Shown here piece by piece: positions 1 through 8,666 of a DNA stretch of 37,457 nt. The stretch comes from Candidatus Gastranaerophilales bacterium (lineage in GTDB: Bacteria; Cyanobacteriota; Vampirovibrionia; Gastranaerophilales; Gastranaerophilaceae): NCBI GenBank assembly GCA_944323035.1, contig CALUQY010000017.1:1-37457 (forward strand), in the 5' to 3' direction. The translations under genes were made by a program, and so were the position numbers. Under the pieces are notes generated by a model that was given only the letters and a program-made list of their open reading frames with translations, was not told the DNA's origin and did not search any database. Numbering within the stretch: position 1 is the first letter of the stretch; each line of letters starts with the position of its first letter.

Positions 1-77
1 CAATCTCTAACGAGCTTGATGCAGTAACGAAGGTTATTGAAAAGAACGTTGAATCCTCCTTCAAAACCTTCGGCTAA
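1..77 (+). CDS. 3' end of an unrecognised gene (partial)
   Basis: The frame starting at base 3 is open from the window edge to a TAA at 75-77 and encodes the last 24 residues, ending ...VIEKNVESSFKTFG. The tail is charged and probably helical. A terminator follows about 85 bases later, which supports a real gene end. Too little is present to name the family. The alternative that this is the end of a 23S rRNA was considered and set aside. Confidence 0.55.
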   Translation, partial: ISNELDAVTKVIEKNVESSFKTFG

Positions 78-160
78 GCTTAATACTGCCACACTAATGG
101 GTTGGCTATTAATGAATAAAATTTTACCTATAACTATATATATGTTTCCTTTTTTTACTT

Positions 161-195
161 AGGGCGCTTCTTTCTGCGCCCTTCTTTATTTCTTG
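161..195 (+). terminator. Intrinsic terminator after the partial first gene
   Basis: AGGGCGC at 161-167 pairs perfectly with GCGCCCT at 176-182 around an 8-base loop, followed by a T-rich run (TTCTTTATTTCTT). It separates the first gene from the dGTPase transcript. Confidence 0.8.
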
Positions 196-265
196 AATAA
201 GATTAATTTGTATTATATTATTATTTTGATACTGAATAAATTGTGAGTAGCAAAATAGCTGATTC

Positions 266-293
266 TTGTTATTTTACCTCCTTGTGTTATAAT
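266..293 (+). promoter_or_regulatory. Promoter of the dGTPase-like gene, apparently leaderless
   Basis: TTGTTA at 266-271, a 16-base spacer, then TATAAT at 288-293 preceded by TG plus one base (extended -10). The ATG at 300 is 6 bases downstream of the -10 box, where transcription would start, and there is no ribosome-binding site in front of it. Confidence 0.7.
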
Positions 294-299
294 TGTGGT

Positions 300-1334
300 A
301 TGAAACATAATATTGTTGACGACAGCATTAGACGAAGTATTGAAGATCGTGAAATAGAAACCCTTAGTGAGTTTGCAACGAAAAGTCGTTACACACGCGG
401 GCGTGTTAGAGCGGAGGTTGATTGCCCTTTTAGGACGAATTTCCAGCGTGATCGGGATAGAATTCTTCATTCAAAAGCGTTTCGTCGTCTGAAGCACAAA
501 ACGCAGGTATTTTTATCGCCTTATGATGATCATTTTAGAACCAGATTGACGCACACTCTGGAGGTTTCACAAATTGCCAGAACTATTTCCAGAGCTTTAC
601 GGTTAAATGAAGATTTGACAGAGGCGATAGCGCTGGGGCACGACTTGGGGCATACTCCGTTTGGTCATTGTGGTGAAGCTGTTCTTAACCGCTTATTGAA
701 AGACGGGTTTAAGCATAATGTGCAGAGTGTGCGTGTTGTTGAAATTTTAGAGGATTTAAATCTTTGTCAGGAAACTGTTGACGGGATTTTAACCCACTCA
801 TGGGGGTATAAACCTGAAACGCCCGAGGCGCAGGTTGTTCAGTTTGCTGATAAAATTGCATATATTAACCATGATATTCAGGACTCTATCAGAGCGGGAA
901 TTATCAGCGAAAGTGATTTGCCTAAAGATTGTATAAGATATTTTTCTTCAACGCCTTCAAAGCGTTTAAATCGTATGGTGTCTGATATTGTTTTCAATTC
1001 AATTGATAAGCCTAAAATTACAATGAGCGAAGAGGGGTGGAGTTATACAACACGTTTAAGGGAATGGATGTTTGAGAATGTTTATATTGATTCTCCGGCA
1101 AAGATGGAAGAGAAAAAGGCATCACGCTGTGTTGAGGAGTTGTTTAATTATTACAAAATGCTTCTGAAAAATGAGCTGCCGGAAGAAACTTTGGAAATGG
1201 TTATTTCAGATTATATATCGGGAATGACTGATCGTTACGCAATAGAGCGTTTCTCGGAAATCTTTATTCCTAAGGGGATACAGACCAATAAGGGTGATGA
1301 GTTCCTGTATAAATTAATAAAAAATCTTAAATAA
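300..1334 (+). CDS. dgt: Deoxyguanosinetriphosphate triphosphohydrolase-like HD protein
   Basis: Predicted to hydrolyse dNTPs to nucleosides and triphosphate, controlling dNTP pools in the cytoplasm. Numbering from the ATG at 300 (344 aa), the HD-domain metal ligands are visible: His85 in RLTHTLEVS, His114-Asp115 in GHDLGHTPFGH, and a later Asp in the FADKIAYINHD stretch. The length fits the short dGTPase-like family found in many bacteria rather than the roughly 500-aa E. coli Dgt. A GTG at 243 would add 19 residues, but these precede and overlap the promoter -10 box, so the ATG at 300 is preferred. The next gene has its own promoter. Substrate specificity within the family cannot be read from sequence. 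Confidence 0.88.
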   Translation: MKHNIVDDSIRRSIEDREIETLSEFATKSRYTRGRVRAEVDCPFRTNFQRDRDRILHSKAFRRLKHKTQVFLSPYDDHFRTRLTHTLEVSQIARTISRALRLNEDLTEAIALGHDLGHTPFGHCGEAVLNRLLKDGFKHNVQSVRVVEILEDLNLCQETVDGILTHSWGYKPETPEAQVVQFADKIAYINHDIQDSIRAGIISESDLPKDCIRYFSSTPSKRLNRMVSDIVFNSIDKPKITMSEEGWSYTTRLREWMFENVYIDSPAKMEEKKASRCVEELFNYYKMLLKNELPEETLEMVISDYISGMTDRYAIERFSEIFIPKGIQTNKGDEFLYKLIKNLK

Positions 1335-1337
1335 AGG

Positions 1338-1366
1338 TTTACCAAACAGGAAAAATGCTATATAAT
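1338..1366 (+). promoter_or_regulatory. Promoter of the WecG-like gene, apparently leaderless
   Basis: TTTACC at 1338-1343, a 17-base spacer, TATAAT at 1361-1366. The ATG at 1373 lies 6 bases after the box. No ribosome-binding site is visible before that ATG. The box overlaps the first codons of the longer reading frame that begins at 1355, arguing against the 1355 start. Confidence 0.7.
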
Positions 1367-1372
1367 AATTAT

Positions 1373-2089
1373 ATGGAACGTAAAACAGAGAGATTACAGG
1401 ATTTAGATATAGATACATTCGGGTTTGAGGATGCTTTGGAATACGGGTTTGCAAAACGCGGGCAGGTTGTTACTTTAAATCCTGAAATGGTTATGAATTC
1501 AAAAAAGAATATTGATCTGAAAAAAATTATCAATAACGCGGAACTTGTTATCCCTGACGGCGTTGGTATTGAAATTGGTCTGAAAATTCTCGGAAAAAAG
1601 GCACATCGGATTGCCGGTATTGAATACGCGAAAGCAATGATTAGAAAATACTGGGAGAATTCGCTTCCGATAGCGCTTGTTGGTGCTAGGCAAGAGGTTT
1701 TGGAACTTACCTGTGCAAATTTAAAGAAAGAATTTGCAGATATAAAAATTGTTTATGCACATAACGGATTTTTTGATAATGAAGATAATGTTAAGCTGGC
1801 ACTTCGCAAGTCCGGTGCAAAGCTCGCACTTATTGCTCTTGGTTCGCCAAAACAGGAACAATTTATTTATGATTTGAAAAAAAATATGCCGGATACGCTT
1901 TTTATTGGCGTCGGCGGAAGTTTTGACGTTTGGTCAAATAAGGTTGAGCGTGCACCTGAATTTTATCAAAAAGCCGGGCTGGAATGGCTTTATAGAACGG
2001 TGAAGGAACCGGCAAGATTTAGAAGAATTTTTCCGACCCTTCCGTTGTTTGTGTTGAGAGTGATTAAGGAAAGGATTTGTAAATGCTGA
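1373..2089 (+). CDS. wecG: WecG/TagA/CpsF family glycosyltransferase
   Basis: Family members transfer a sugar, classically N-acetylmannosamine(uronate), onto undecaprenyl-diphosphate-GlcNAc during wall polysaccharide or common-antigen synthesis at the inner membrane face. Seen here: the N-terminal VVTLNPEMVM segment, the PDGVGIEIG loop, the LIALGSPKQEQFI motif and the IGVGGSFDVWSNKVERAP motif of the family, then a basic C-terminal tail typical for membrane association. The length of 238 aa is normal. The start at 1373 follows the promoter evidence; a frame beginning at 1355 would add six residues. The gene overlaps the transketolase half by 7 bases, so the two are co-transcribed. The acceptor and donor sugar are not known. 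Confidence 0.85.
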   Translation: MERKTERLQDLDIDTFGFEDALEYGFAKRGQVVTLNPEMVMNSKKNIDLKKIINNAELVIPDGVGIEIGLKILGKKAHRIAGIEYAKAMIRKYWENSLPIALVGARQEVLELTCANLKKEFADIKIVYAHNGFFDNEDNVKLALRKSGAKLALIALGSPKQEQFIYDLKKNMPDTLFIGVGGSFDVWSNKVERAPEFYQKAGLEWLYRTVKEPARFRRIFPTLPLFVLRVIKERICKC

Positions 2090-2913
2090 ATGATACCGAT
2101 TTAAAACTGTTAAAGGATTTGTGCCTTGAATCCAGAAAAGAGATCCTTTCTATGATTTATAATGCCCAGTCCGGTCATATCGGCGGTGCTTTTTCTGCTG
2201 TTGAAATTATGACAGTTCTGTTTCATAAATGTATGAAAACCGCGGCATTATGGAAACAGGATGCTAATTTTGAATTCCGTGACAGATTTGTTCTTTCTAA
2301 AGGGCATGCGTCTGCTGTTTTGTATTCGGTACTGGCACAGCTTGCATATTTCCCGAAAAGTGAATTAATGTCTTTTAGAAAGCTTGGAACACGCCTGCAG
2401 GGGCATCCGACAAAATTGTGTCCGGGGATAGAAGTTCCGACGGGTTCTTTGGGACAAGGGCTATCAATGGCCTGCGGAATAGCGTTGGCTTTGAAACTCG
2501 ATAAAAAAGGAGAAAATGTATTTGTTCTTCTCGGTGACGGTGAATTGCAGGAAGGCAGCGTCTGGGAAGCCTTTATGCATATCGCGCACCTTAAACTTGA
2601 TAATATTGTTGCTATTATTGACAGAAATCGTTTACAAATAGACGGCGGCACGGAAAATATTAAGGCTCTGGATAATCTGGAAGCTAAAATCAAGGCATTT
2701 AACTGGGAAGTCCTTGTTATTGACGGACACGATTTGAATGAAATTTATGATGCAATTGAAAAGGCAAAAGCTATGGATAGACCTGTTGCTATAATCGCAA
2801 ATACGGTTAAAGGTAAAGGTGTTTCCTTTATGGAAAACAATGCCGGCTGGCACGGTAAAGCACCGGGAAAAGAAGATTATGAAAAAGCAATGGCTGAACT
2901 CAACGGAAATTAA
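2083..2913 (+). CDS. Transketolase, N-terminal (ThDP-binding) subunit
   Basis: At 276 aa this is only the first half of a transketolase: the thiamine-diphosphate binding domain. Visible motifs are SGHIGGAFS near the N-terminus, FVLSKGHASAVLYS, GSLGQGLSMACG, and the ThDP/Mg motif GDGELQEGSVWEA...IIDRN. Split transketolases pair this subunit with a separate C-terminal (pyrimidine-binding) subunit that is usually encoded next door. Here the next gene is a pseudopilin, and no C-terminal half lies elsewhere in the window. AGGA precedes the ATG. It could act in the pentose phosphate pathway or in a sugar-precursor pathway linked to the upstream glycosyltransferase. Confidence 0.88.
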   Translation: MLNDTDLKLLKDLCLESRKEILSMIYNAQSGHIGGAFSAVEIMTVLFHKCMKTAALWKQDANFEFRDRFVLSKGHASAVLYSVLAQLAYFPKSELMSFRKLGTRLQGHPTKLCPGIEVPTGSLGQGLSMACGIALALKLDKKGENVFVLLGDGELQEGSVWEAFMHIAHLKLDNIVAIIDRNRLQIDGGTENIKALDNLEAKIKAFNWEVLVIDGHDLNEIYDAIEKAKAMDRPVAIIANTVKGKGVSFMENNAGWHGKAPGKEDYEKAMAELNGN

Positions 2914-2928
2914 AAAGGAGCGGGTTGT

Positions 2929-3930
2929 ATGAATAAAAGACAAAAAGCGTTTACTTTAGCAGAACTTTTTATAGCGATGGTAATTCTCTCGGTACTGGTT
3001 TCTGTCAGTCTTGCGTTTTTCACACAAAGACACGACTATGAGCGGGAATATTTTTACTATACGGCTTATAGAAATCTTGTGAATGTTGTGGACTCCGCTC
3101 TTTTCAATGATGCGTATCTGAAAGGTGCTAACGCTCGTATTGAAGAAACAACCTGCGGCGAAGTTCTAGGAGCTATCAGTGAACTTAGAGAGTGTAGAGC
3201 CTTTAAAACAGGCACAACTGATGCTAATGGTCTTTGCAGTATATTTACGGATTACTTTAATACCGCTAAAATATATGATGCTTCAGGTACGGAAGTTCCA
3301 GCTTGCTCTACCGTGACGAATAACCCTCGTGCAGCATCGATACCAACCCTAAAACTTACCAACGGTATGGATATTTATTTTGAAAGTAATGCGACAACTA
3401 CGTTTACTGCAACTTCACATCCGTTGCTATTTGTGGGTAGCCTCTCGGATCCGGAACGTAGCGGATATCATATCTGGGTTGATATAAACGGACACGGTCA
3501 AGGCGAGGATAAAATGCATTATGATATCTTTGAATTTTATATAACCAGAGATGGAAGGGTGATACCTGTCTATGGTACAGTTGATCCAGGTATCCGCGGG
3601 TATGAATATCTCCCTGTGGACATGGATGGCGGCGGAAATGTTGACTTAGCTGCGTTTGATGTTATTTACAGCCCTGAGGATGATGGCGTTGCCCCGCCGG
3701 AAAATCATTATGTAGTTGTGAGTGATGATTATCGTTCTGTACCGTTCCCGCTGGCGGCTTGCGCTTCCGGTTACGTACATGCCGGTGCCGAATATTGCAC
3801 CGCTTTTAAATATTATAATAATGCAACTCCTCCGGCTGAGATAACCGGAGTTGGCAAGGCTGCAATTTGTAACAATGATTACGCAGATTGTAAAATAAGA
3901 CTTGTTAAAAAATTAAAAAGGATTAAATAA
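2929..3930 (+). CDS. Type IV pilin/pseudopilin-like protein
   Basis: The N-terminus MNKRQKAFTLAELFIAMV is a class III (prepilin) signal: a short basic leader, cleavage before Phe, Glu at mature position 5, then one hydrophobic helix to about residue 30. The -1 residue is Ala rather than the usual Gly. The remaining 300 residues form an exported domain with scattered Cys (ETTCGEV, RECRAF, GLCSIF, CNNDYADCK). Such proteins are assembled by type IV pilus or type II secretion machinery after PilD-like cleavage. A good ribosome-binding site (AAAAGGAG) precedes the ATG by 8 bases. It overlaps the next gene by one base. Its body differs from the three AFTMAEIL paralogues elsewhere in the window. Confidence 0.8.
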   Translation: MNKRQKAFTLAELFIAMVILSVLVSVSLAFFTQRHDYEREYFYYTAYRNLVNVVDSALFNDAYLKGANARIEETTCGEVLGAISELRECRAFKTGTTDANGLCSIFTDYFNTAKIYDASGTEVPACSTVTNNPRAASIPTLKLTNGMDIYFESNATTTFTATSHPLLFVGSLSDPERSGYHIWVDINGHGQGEDKMHYDIFEFYITRDGRVIPVYGTVDPGIRGYEYLPVDMDGGGNVDLAAFDVIYSPEDDGVAPPENHYVVVSDDYRSVPFPLAACASGYVHAGAEYCTAFKYYNNATPPAEITGVGKAAICNNDYADCKIRLVKKLKRIK

Positions 3931-4400
3931 TGATTTTTGATGATATAAAAAATATCAGAAACTATTCAGAAGTTGATGAGAAAATCGCGGATTTTATTCT
4001 TAATCTGACAGCCATGCAGGAGTGTGGAAAAGTTTTTCTCTCTGAGGACAGGCTTACTTATGCAAATGTTGATGAATACACAACTAAAACGCTGGAAAAT
4101 TGTAAACTAGAAGCGCATAAAAAATATATTGATATCCAGATTCTGCTGGATGGGGTTGAAGAATTGGATTATATCAATGTCGAAGGGTTAAAAGTCAAAG
4201 AAGCTTATATCCCTGAGCGTGATATTATGTTTTTTGATACTCCTGAAAAAGTTTTGAATAGAATTATTCTGGAAACCGGTAAATTTGTTCTGTTATATCC
4301 TCACGAGGCACATCAACCGCAAATGGCTTATAAAAATATTCCGTCAAAAGTGAAAAAAGTTGTTGTTAAGATCCCTGTATGTCATAGCGAGCCGGCGTAG
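3930..4400 (+). CDS. YhcH/YjgK/YiaL family protein
   Basis: A 156-aa cupin-like protein of the family that includes E. coli YhcH, YiaL and EbgC, linked to sugar (sialic acid, 2,3-diketogulonate, beta-galactoside) metabolism. Typical features are the HKKYIDIQILLDGVEELDY segment, MFFDTPE, and the KFVLLYPHEAHQP motif with conserved His and Glu, possibly metal-binding. The start codon overlaps the upstream pseudopilin stop (TAATGA), so it is translationally coupled. The final residues (CHSEPA) are encoded by a dispersed repeat that begins inside the gene, so the natural C-terminus may be slightly shorter. The physiological substrate is unknown. Confidence 0.85.
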   Translation: MIFDDIKNIRNYSEVDEKIADFILNLTAMQECGKVFLSEDRLTYANVDEYTTKTLENCKLEAHKKYIDIQILLDGVEELDYINVEGLKVKEAYIPERDIMFFDTPEKVLNRIILETGKFVLLYPHEAHQPQMAYKNIPSKVKKVVVKIPVCHSEPA

Positions 4401-4412
4401 ACGGCAATCCTC
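4378..4412 (+). repeat. Dispersed GTCAT-GCGAG-type repeat at a gene end
   Basis: The stretch beginning TGTCATAGCGAG and ending GGCAATCC matches in outline the repeat at 19681-19715 (GTCATTGCGAG ... GGCAATCC). It supplies the stop codon and the last residues of the YhcH-family gene. Similar intergenic repeats are widespread in bacterial genomes. Confidence 0.6.
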
Positions 4413-4434
4413 TTCAGTTATGCGGCGGCTTGTT

Positions 4435-4977
4435 TTATATAAAGTGCAACATTCCTGCAAGTACACCGTAAATCGCAGCGACACCAAGGTAAAACAGAGG
4501 ATTAAGCCTTTTTCTCAGACTTATAAAAATTAAAATCGTCAGAAATATTATATTATAAATATTTATATTTTTTGACAGAAAATCGTTTATGAACATATTT
4601 ACGCCGACAGCGCTCAATAAGCCGCAGCCTAACGGCTTTAATACATAAATAATTGATTTTACATAAATATTTTCTCTGAATTTTTTTAGCGCCTTAGAAA
4701 TTAAAACCGCAAAAATCAGTGACGGCAGAACAATAGAAACCGTTGCAATAATAGAACCCGTTAGACCGGAAGTTTTGAAGCCGGCGTATGTTGCCATGTT
4801 AATCCCTATCGGCCCCGGGGTTATTGAAGATACTGCAATCATATTGCTGAGTTCATCAAACGTATACCAGTTGTAGGTTTCGGAGATGTGGTATAAAAAC
4901 GGCAGTGTAGCATATCCGCCGCCAAATGCAAATATACCTATATTTAAAAAGTTCCAGAAAAGCTGCCAGAATATCAT
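4435..4977 (-). CDS. chrA: Chromate transporter, half-size (second of pair)
   Basis: A 180-aa integral membrane protein of the CHR family. The GGGYATLPF motif near residue 20 and SSITPGPIGINMATYAGF are family signatures; about five or six hydrophobic segments follow. Short CHR proteins are usually encoded as adjacent pairs that work together, and the upstream gene (4974-5531) is its partner, overlapping by 4 bases. Full-length ChrA proteins are fusions of the two halves and export chromate by proton exchange, but chromate export by this pair is inferred only from family. Confidence 0.85.
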   Translation of the reverse strand: MIFWQLFWNFLNIGIFAFGGGYATLPFLYHISETYNWYTFDELSNMIAVSSITPGPIGINMATYAGFKTSGLTGSIIATVSIVLPSLIFAVLISKALKKFRENIYVKSIIYVLKPLGCGLLSAVGVNMFINDFLSKNINIYNIIFLTILIFISLRKRLNPLFYLGVAAIYGVLAGMLHFI

Positions 4978-5531
4978 TTTTCAGCACCTCTCCGGCTTCT
5001 GATAAAACCTATTATAACTCCGAGTATAATCCCTGAAATTACGATATATATCGGGAAAACTTTGAATGCTATGAGAGCGGTGAACGAGGCCAGAAAAATT
5101 AAAAATGCTCCTTTATCCACAATGCTTTTTTTCCACATTTCGTTGACCGCCTGAAATAAAAGCGCTAAAACACCTATTCCGACACCGAGAAAAATGTTTT
5201 GTACAAATGGAACGTGAACGATTTGCGTTAAGAGGTTTGCAAGAAGAATTATACTAAGAAATGCCGGCGTAACCATTCCTGTAATCGCGGCAAGCGCCCC
5301 TTTTGTTCTTGCCAGCTTGTAGCCTACAAACACTGCCGTATTAATAGCAATTACCCCGGGTAAACTCTGGGAAATCGCATAATATTCACAAACATTATCA
5401 TCCGTGATGCAATCGTATTTTTCTGCGATTTCGGACTGTAAAAGCGGAAGAATTACATATCCTCCGCCTAACAGTAATGTTCCGATTCGGAAAAATCTTA
5501 TATAAATGTCTTTTAAGCTGATATTGGTCAT
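4974..5531 (-). CDS. chrA: Chromate transporter, half-size (first of pair)
   Basis: A 185-aa membrane protein with the CHR-family GGGYVILPLL motif near residue 20 and the SLPGVIAINTAVFVGYK signature, then four or so hydrophobic helices and a basic C-terminus (RSRRGAEK). AGGA lies 4 bases before the ATG. It overlaps its partner by 4 bases. It lies downstream of atpC on the same strand, separated by a terminator. No recognisable promoter was found in the 30 bases upstream, so some expression may come from read-through. The transported anion is not certain. Confidence 0.85.
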   Translation of the reverse strand: MTNISLKDIYIRFFRIGTLLLGGGYVILPLLQSEIAEKYDCITDDNVCEYYAISQSLPGVIAINTAVFVGYKLARTKGALAAITGMVTPAFLSIILLANLLTQIVHVPFVQNIFLGVGIGVLALLFQAVNEMWKKSIVDKGAFLIFLASFTALIAFKVFPIYIVISGIILGVIIGFIRSRRGAEK

Positions 5532-5558
5532 ATTTCCTGTTTGCCGGGCGCCCTTTTC

Positions 5559-5588
5559 TGAAAAACCGGAATAGTAAGACCGGTTTCA
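5559..5588 (-). terminator. Intrinsic terminator of the atpD-atpC operon
   Basis: Read on the minus strand, AAACCGG pairs with CCGGTTT (5580-5586 with 5563-5569) around a 10-base loop, followed by TTTTTC. It lies 15 bases past the atpC stop. Confidence 0.75.
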
Positions 5589-5601
5589 ATTAAGGAGCCG
5601 G

Positions 5602-5994
5602 TTACTGTTTCATACTGGCTTTGAGCCGTGCAAGTGCTCTGGCTTTTGCTGCTTCAGCACGTTTTGCATCGGCCTCTGCTTTTGCGTCAGCAAGCCGTTC
5701 TTCAGCCCTTGCAAGTGCAGATCTTGCTCTGTCACAGTCAATTTCATCACTGCATTCGGCAATATCTGTTAAAATTAAAGCTTCGTTGTCTTTGAACTGC
5801 AAAACCCCGCCCATTACAGTGAAAAGTTTGACTTCGCCGTTGAGGATAATTTTTGCAACACAAATATCCAGAACTTTCATGCAAGGTACGTGATTTTCTA
5901 ATATGCCGAATTCACCTTCTGTACTTTTTGCAATGATTTCATCGGCTTCGCCGTCAAATACAACTTTTTCGTGAGTAATAATTTTTACTTTCAT
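5602..5994 (-). CDS. atpC: ATP synthase F1 epsilon subunit
   Basis: 130 aa. The N-terminal beta-sandwich has the family's MKVKIITHEKVVFDGEA start, the GEFGILENHVP segment and VMGGVLQFKDNEALILTD. The C-terminal third is the Ala-rich two-helix hairpin (ARSALARAEERLADAKAE), the mobile inhibitory element of F1. AGGAG precedes the ATG, which lies 8 bases after the atpD stop. In cyanobacterial naming this gene is atpE and its partner atpB; a beta-epsilon pair split from the other subunits is the cyanobacterial and plastid arrangement. Confidence 0.95.
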   Translation of the reverse strand: MKVKIITHEKVVFDGEADEIIAKSTEGEFGILENHVPCMKVLDICVAKIILNGEVKLFTVMGGVLQFKDNEALILTDIAECSDEIDCDRARSALARAEERLADAKAEADAKRAEAAKARALARLKASMKQ

Positions 5995-6002
5995 TTTTAC
6001 TC

Positions 6003-7488
<1,486 letters not shown>

Positions 7489-7494
7489 ATAACT

Positions 7495-8196
7495 ATGAAT
7501 TTTCTTCAGAGAGTCATTTATATGTTGTTGAAGCTTCGGGAGCGTACGCTGGTGTTGCGGCTTGATAAGCATTTGCGCACTTCCGCAACGAATTCAACGT
7601 CTAAAAATGTGATTACCGGCAATTGTTCGCTGACTTTGAATACGGTTACAAATAAAAATGTTCAGCTCGTGCGGAAAAATATGTTTGATATCGTTAAAAA
7701 TTCAAATTTTACGTCGCAATTTCTGCTCGATTTGATAAAGAAAAAAGGGATTAAAGTTATTTATTTGAAGGGAGCGTATAAATTTCTTGCGCTTTTAAGT
7801 GAGGAGGAAGGTTTGATTCTTGAGCGCAAAGGTTTTACCGCGTTTATACTCAATCTGCTTGCGGGCAACGGCGTTTCATTTTCTTCCAAGCCCATGTTTT
7901 TGCTTGAAGAGGGGAATAAAGATTTTTATTTCCTGCTGTTTCATTTTTACAAACTGCACGGTTATTTTCAGCATTTACCGGGGTTTGATTATCATTCGCA
8001 GGAATTATTCAAACTTTACTCAAAAAATCCGGAAAAATGTGACCTGTCGCAACTAGGCTTGGAGGAGATTACAGCACTAAAAGAAGCTGTAGCACGTGAT
8101 AATGAGGCTAGCAGTTTTGTAATAGAGGTTTCAAAGAATAAAGACGGCGCGAAAAATGCGCTTGCCAAAATGAAAGACGGCGGTGCAAATCTATAA
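7495..8196 (+). CDS. Unknown protein, 233 aa
   Basis: I do not recognise the family. The N-terminal 25 residues are basic and amphipathic (FLQRVIYMLLKLRERTLVLRL), followed by an Asn/Thr-rich stretch and a mostly helical body rich in Lys, Phe and Leu (FYFLLFHFYKLHGYFQHLPGF). There is no signal peptide and no clear transmembrane helix. The C-terminal third (LGLEEITALKEAVARDNEAS) looks helical and charged. It has its own promoter, divergent from atpD, and the hairpin repeat begins directly after its stop codon. An ATG at 7522 gives a possible shorter form. Confidence 0.7.
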   Translation: MNFLQRVIYMLLKLRERTLVLRLDKHLRTSATNSTSKNVITGNCSLTLNTVTNKNVQLVRKNMFDIVKNSNFTSQFLLDLIKKKGIKVIYLKGAYKFLALLSEEEGLILERKGFTAFILNLLAGNGVSFSSKPMFLLEEGNKDFYFLLFHFYKLHGYFQHLPGFDYHSQELFKLYSKNPEKCDLSQLGLEEITALKEAVARDNEASSFVIEVSKNKDGAKNALAKMKDGGANL

Positions 8197-8197
8197 A

Positions 8198-8632
8198 TAA
8201 AGCAGTTCTCCGTCGCACCGCCTCGCTTCTTGCTTGACTCGCGCTTAACGGCATTCAGGCAAAAGCGCGGTTTTGTCTTGGAATGCCTCAGCTCACTCGC
8301 GCTGAATGCCTCAGCCGATGTTTGCAGTGTCGGCACACGGGAGTGTGACGAGCAGGCGAACATAATATCTCCGCCGTTTCTAATCTTTGATTTGACAGGC
8401 GGAAGAAACCGCGAGCTGCGTGCTTCCCTCTCGAAAAACAGTTCACTGGACTGTTTTTCTCGGCAGAGTGTTGTCTACCTCTCGCGAAACAATTCACTGG
8501 ATTGTTTCGCTTGGCAGAGTGCCACTCAAAAGACTCGGTCACTGAGTGGCTCCCCCATTTGGTTCATACGCTCTCGGTAGCGATTGATACAAGTATGGTT
8601 CCGGCTCAGCCGGGCGCGAGTCTTTCTCGGAC
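8198..8632 (+). repeat. Hairpin-rich GC repeat element, long copy
   Basis: No gene is credible in 8197-8666. One end reads AATAAAGCAGTTCTCC and the other CGCGAGTCTTTCTCGGAC. The last 150 bases are nearly identical, in inverted orientation, to 35969-36121. Internal hairpins include GAAAAACAG/CTGTTTTTC (8433-8459) and GCGAAACAA/TTGTTTCGC (8484-8510), both around the same loop TTCACTGGA. The GC content is far above that of neighbouring genes, pointing to a spread element. Confidence 0.75.
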
Positions 8633-8634
8633 AA

Positions 8635-8661
8635 TTAAAAAGCCCCGCCGGGGCTTTTTAA
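8635..8661. terminator. Bidirectional terminator
   Basis: AAAAAGCCCCG pairs with CGGGGCTTTTT around one base. It works on both strands: for the minus-strand prepilin gene (stop at 8667) and for anything leaving the repeat on the plus strand. Confidence 0.85.
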
Positions 8662-8666
8662 CTGTT

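Noticed and set aside
1-77. Possible 3' end of a 23S rRNA gene (a stretch ACACTAATGGGTTGGCT nearby)
   Set aside because: The similarity to the GGTACTAAT end of 23S is weak, and a clean reading frame ending at 77 followed by a terminator explains the sequence better.
8433-8510. CRISPR-like array (repeated hairpins with similar spacing)
   Set aside because: Only two copies, no unique spacers of constant length, and no cas genes in the window.
8230-8580. Open frames across the repeat at 8198-8632 on both strands
   Set aside because: They lie in hairpin repeat sequence, have no ribosome-binding sites and are not related to any protein I recognise; GC-rich repeats give open frames by chance.
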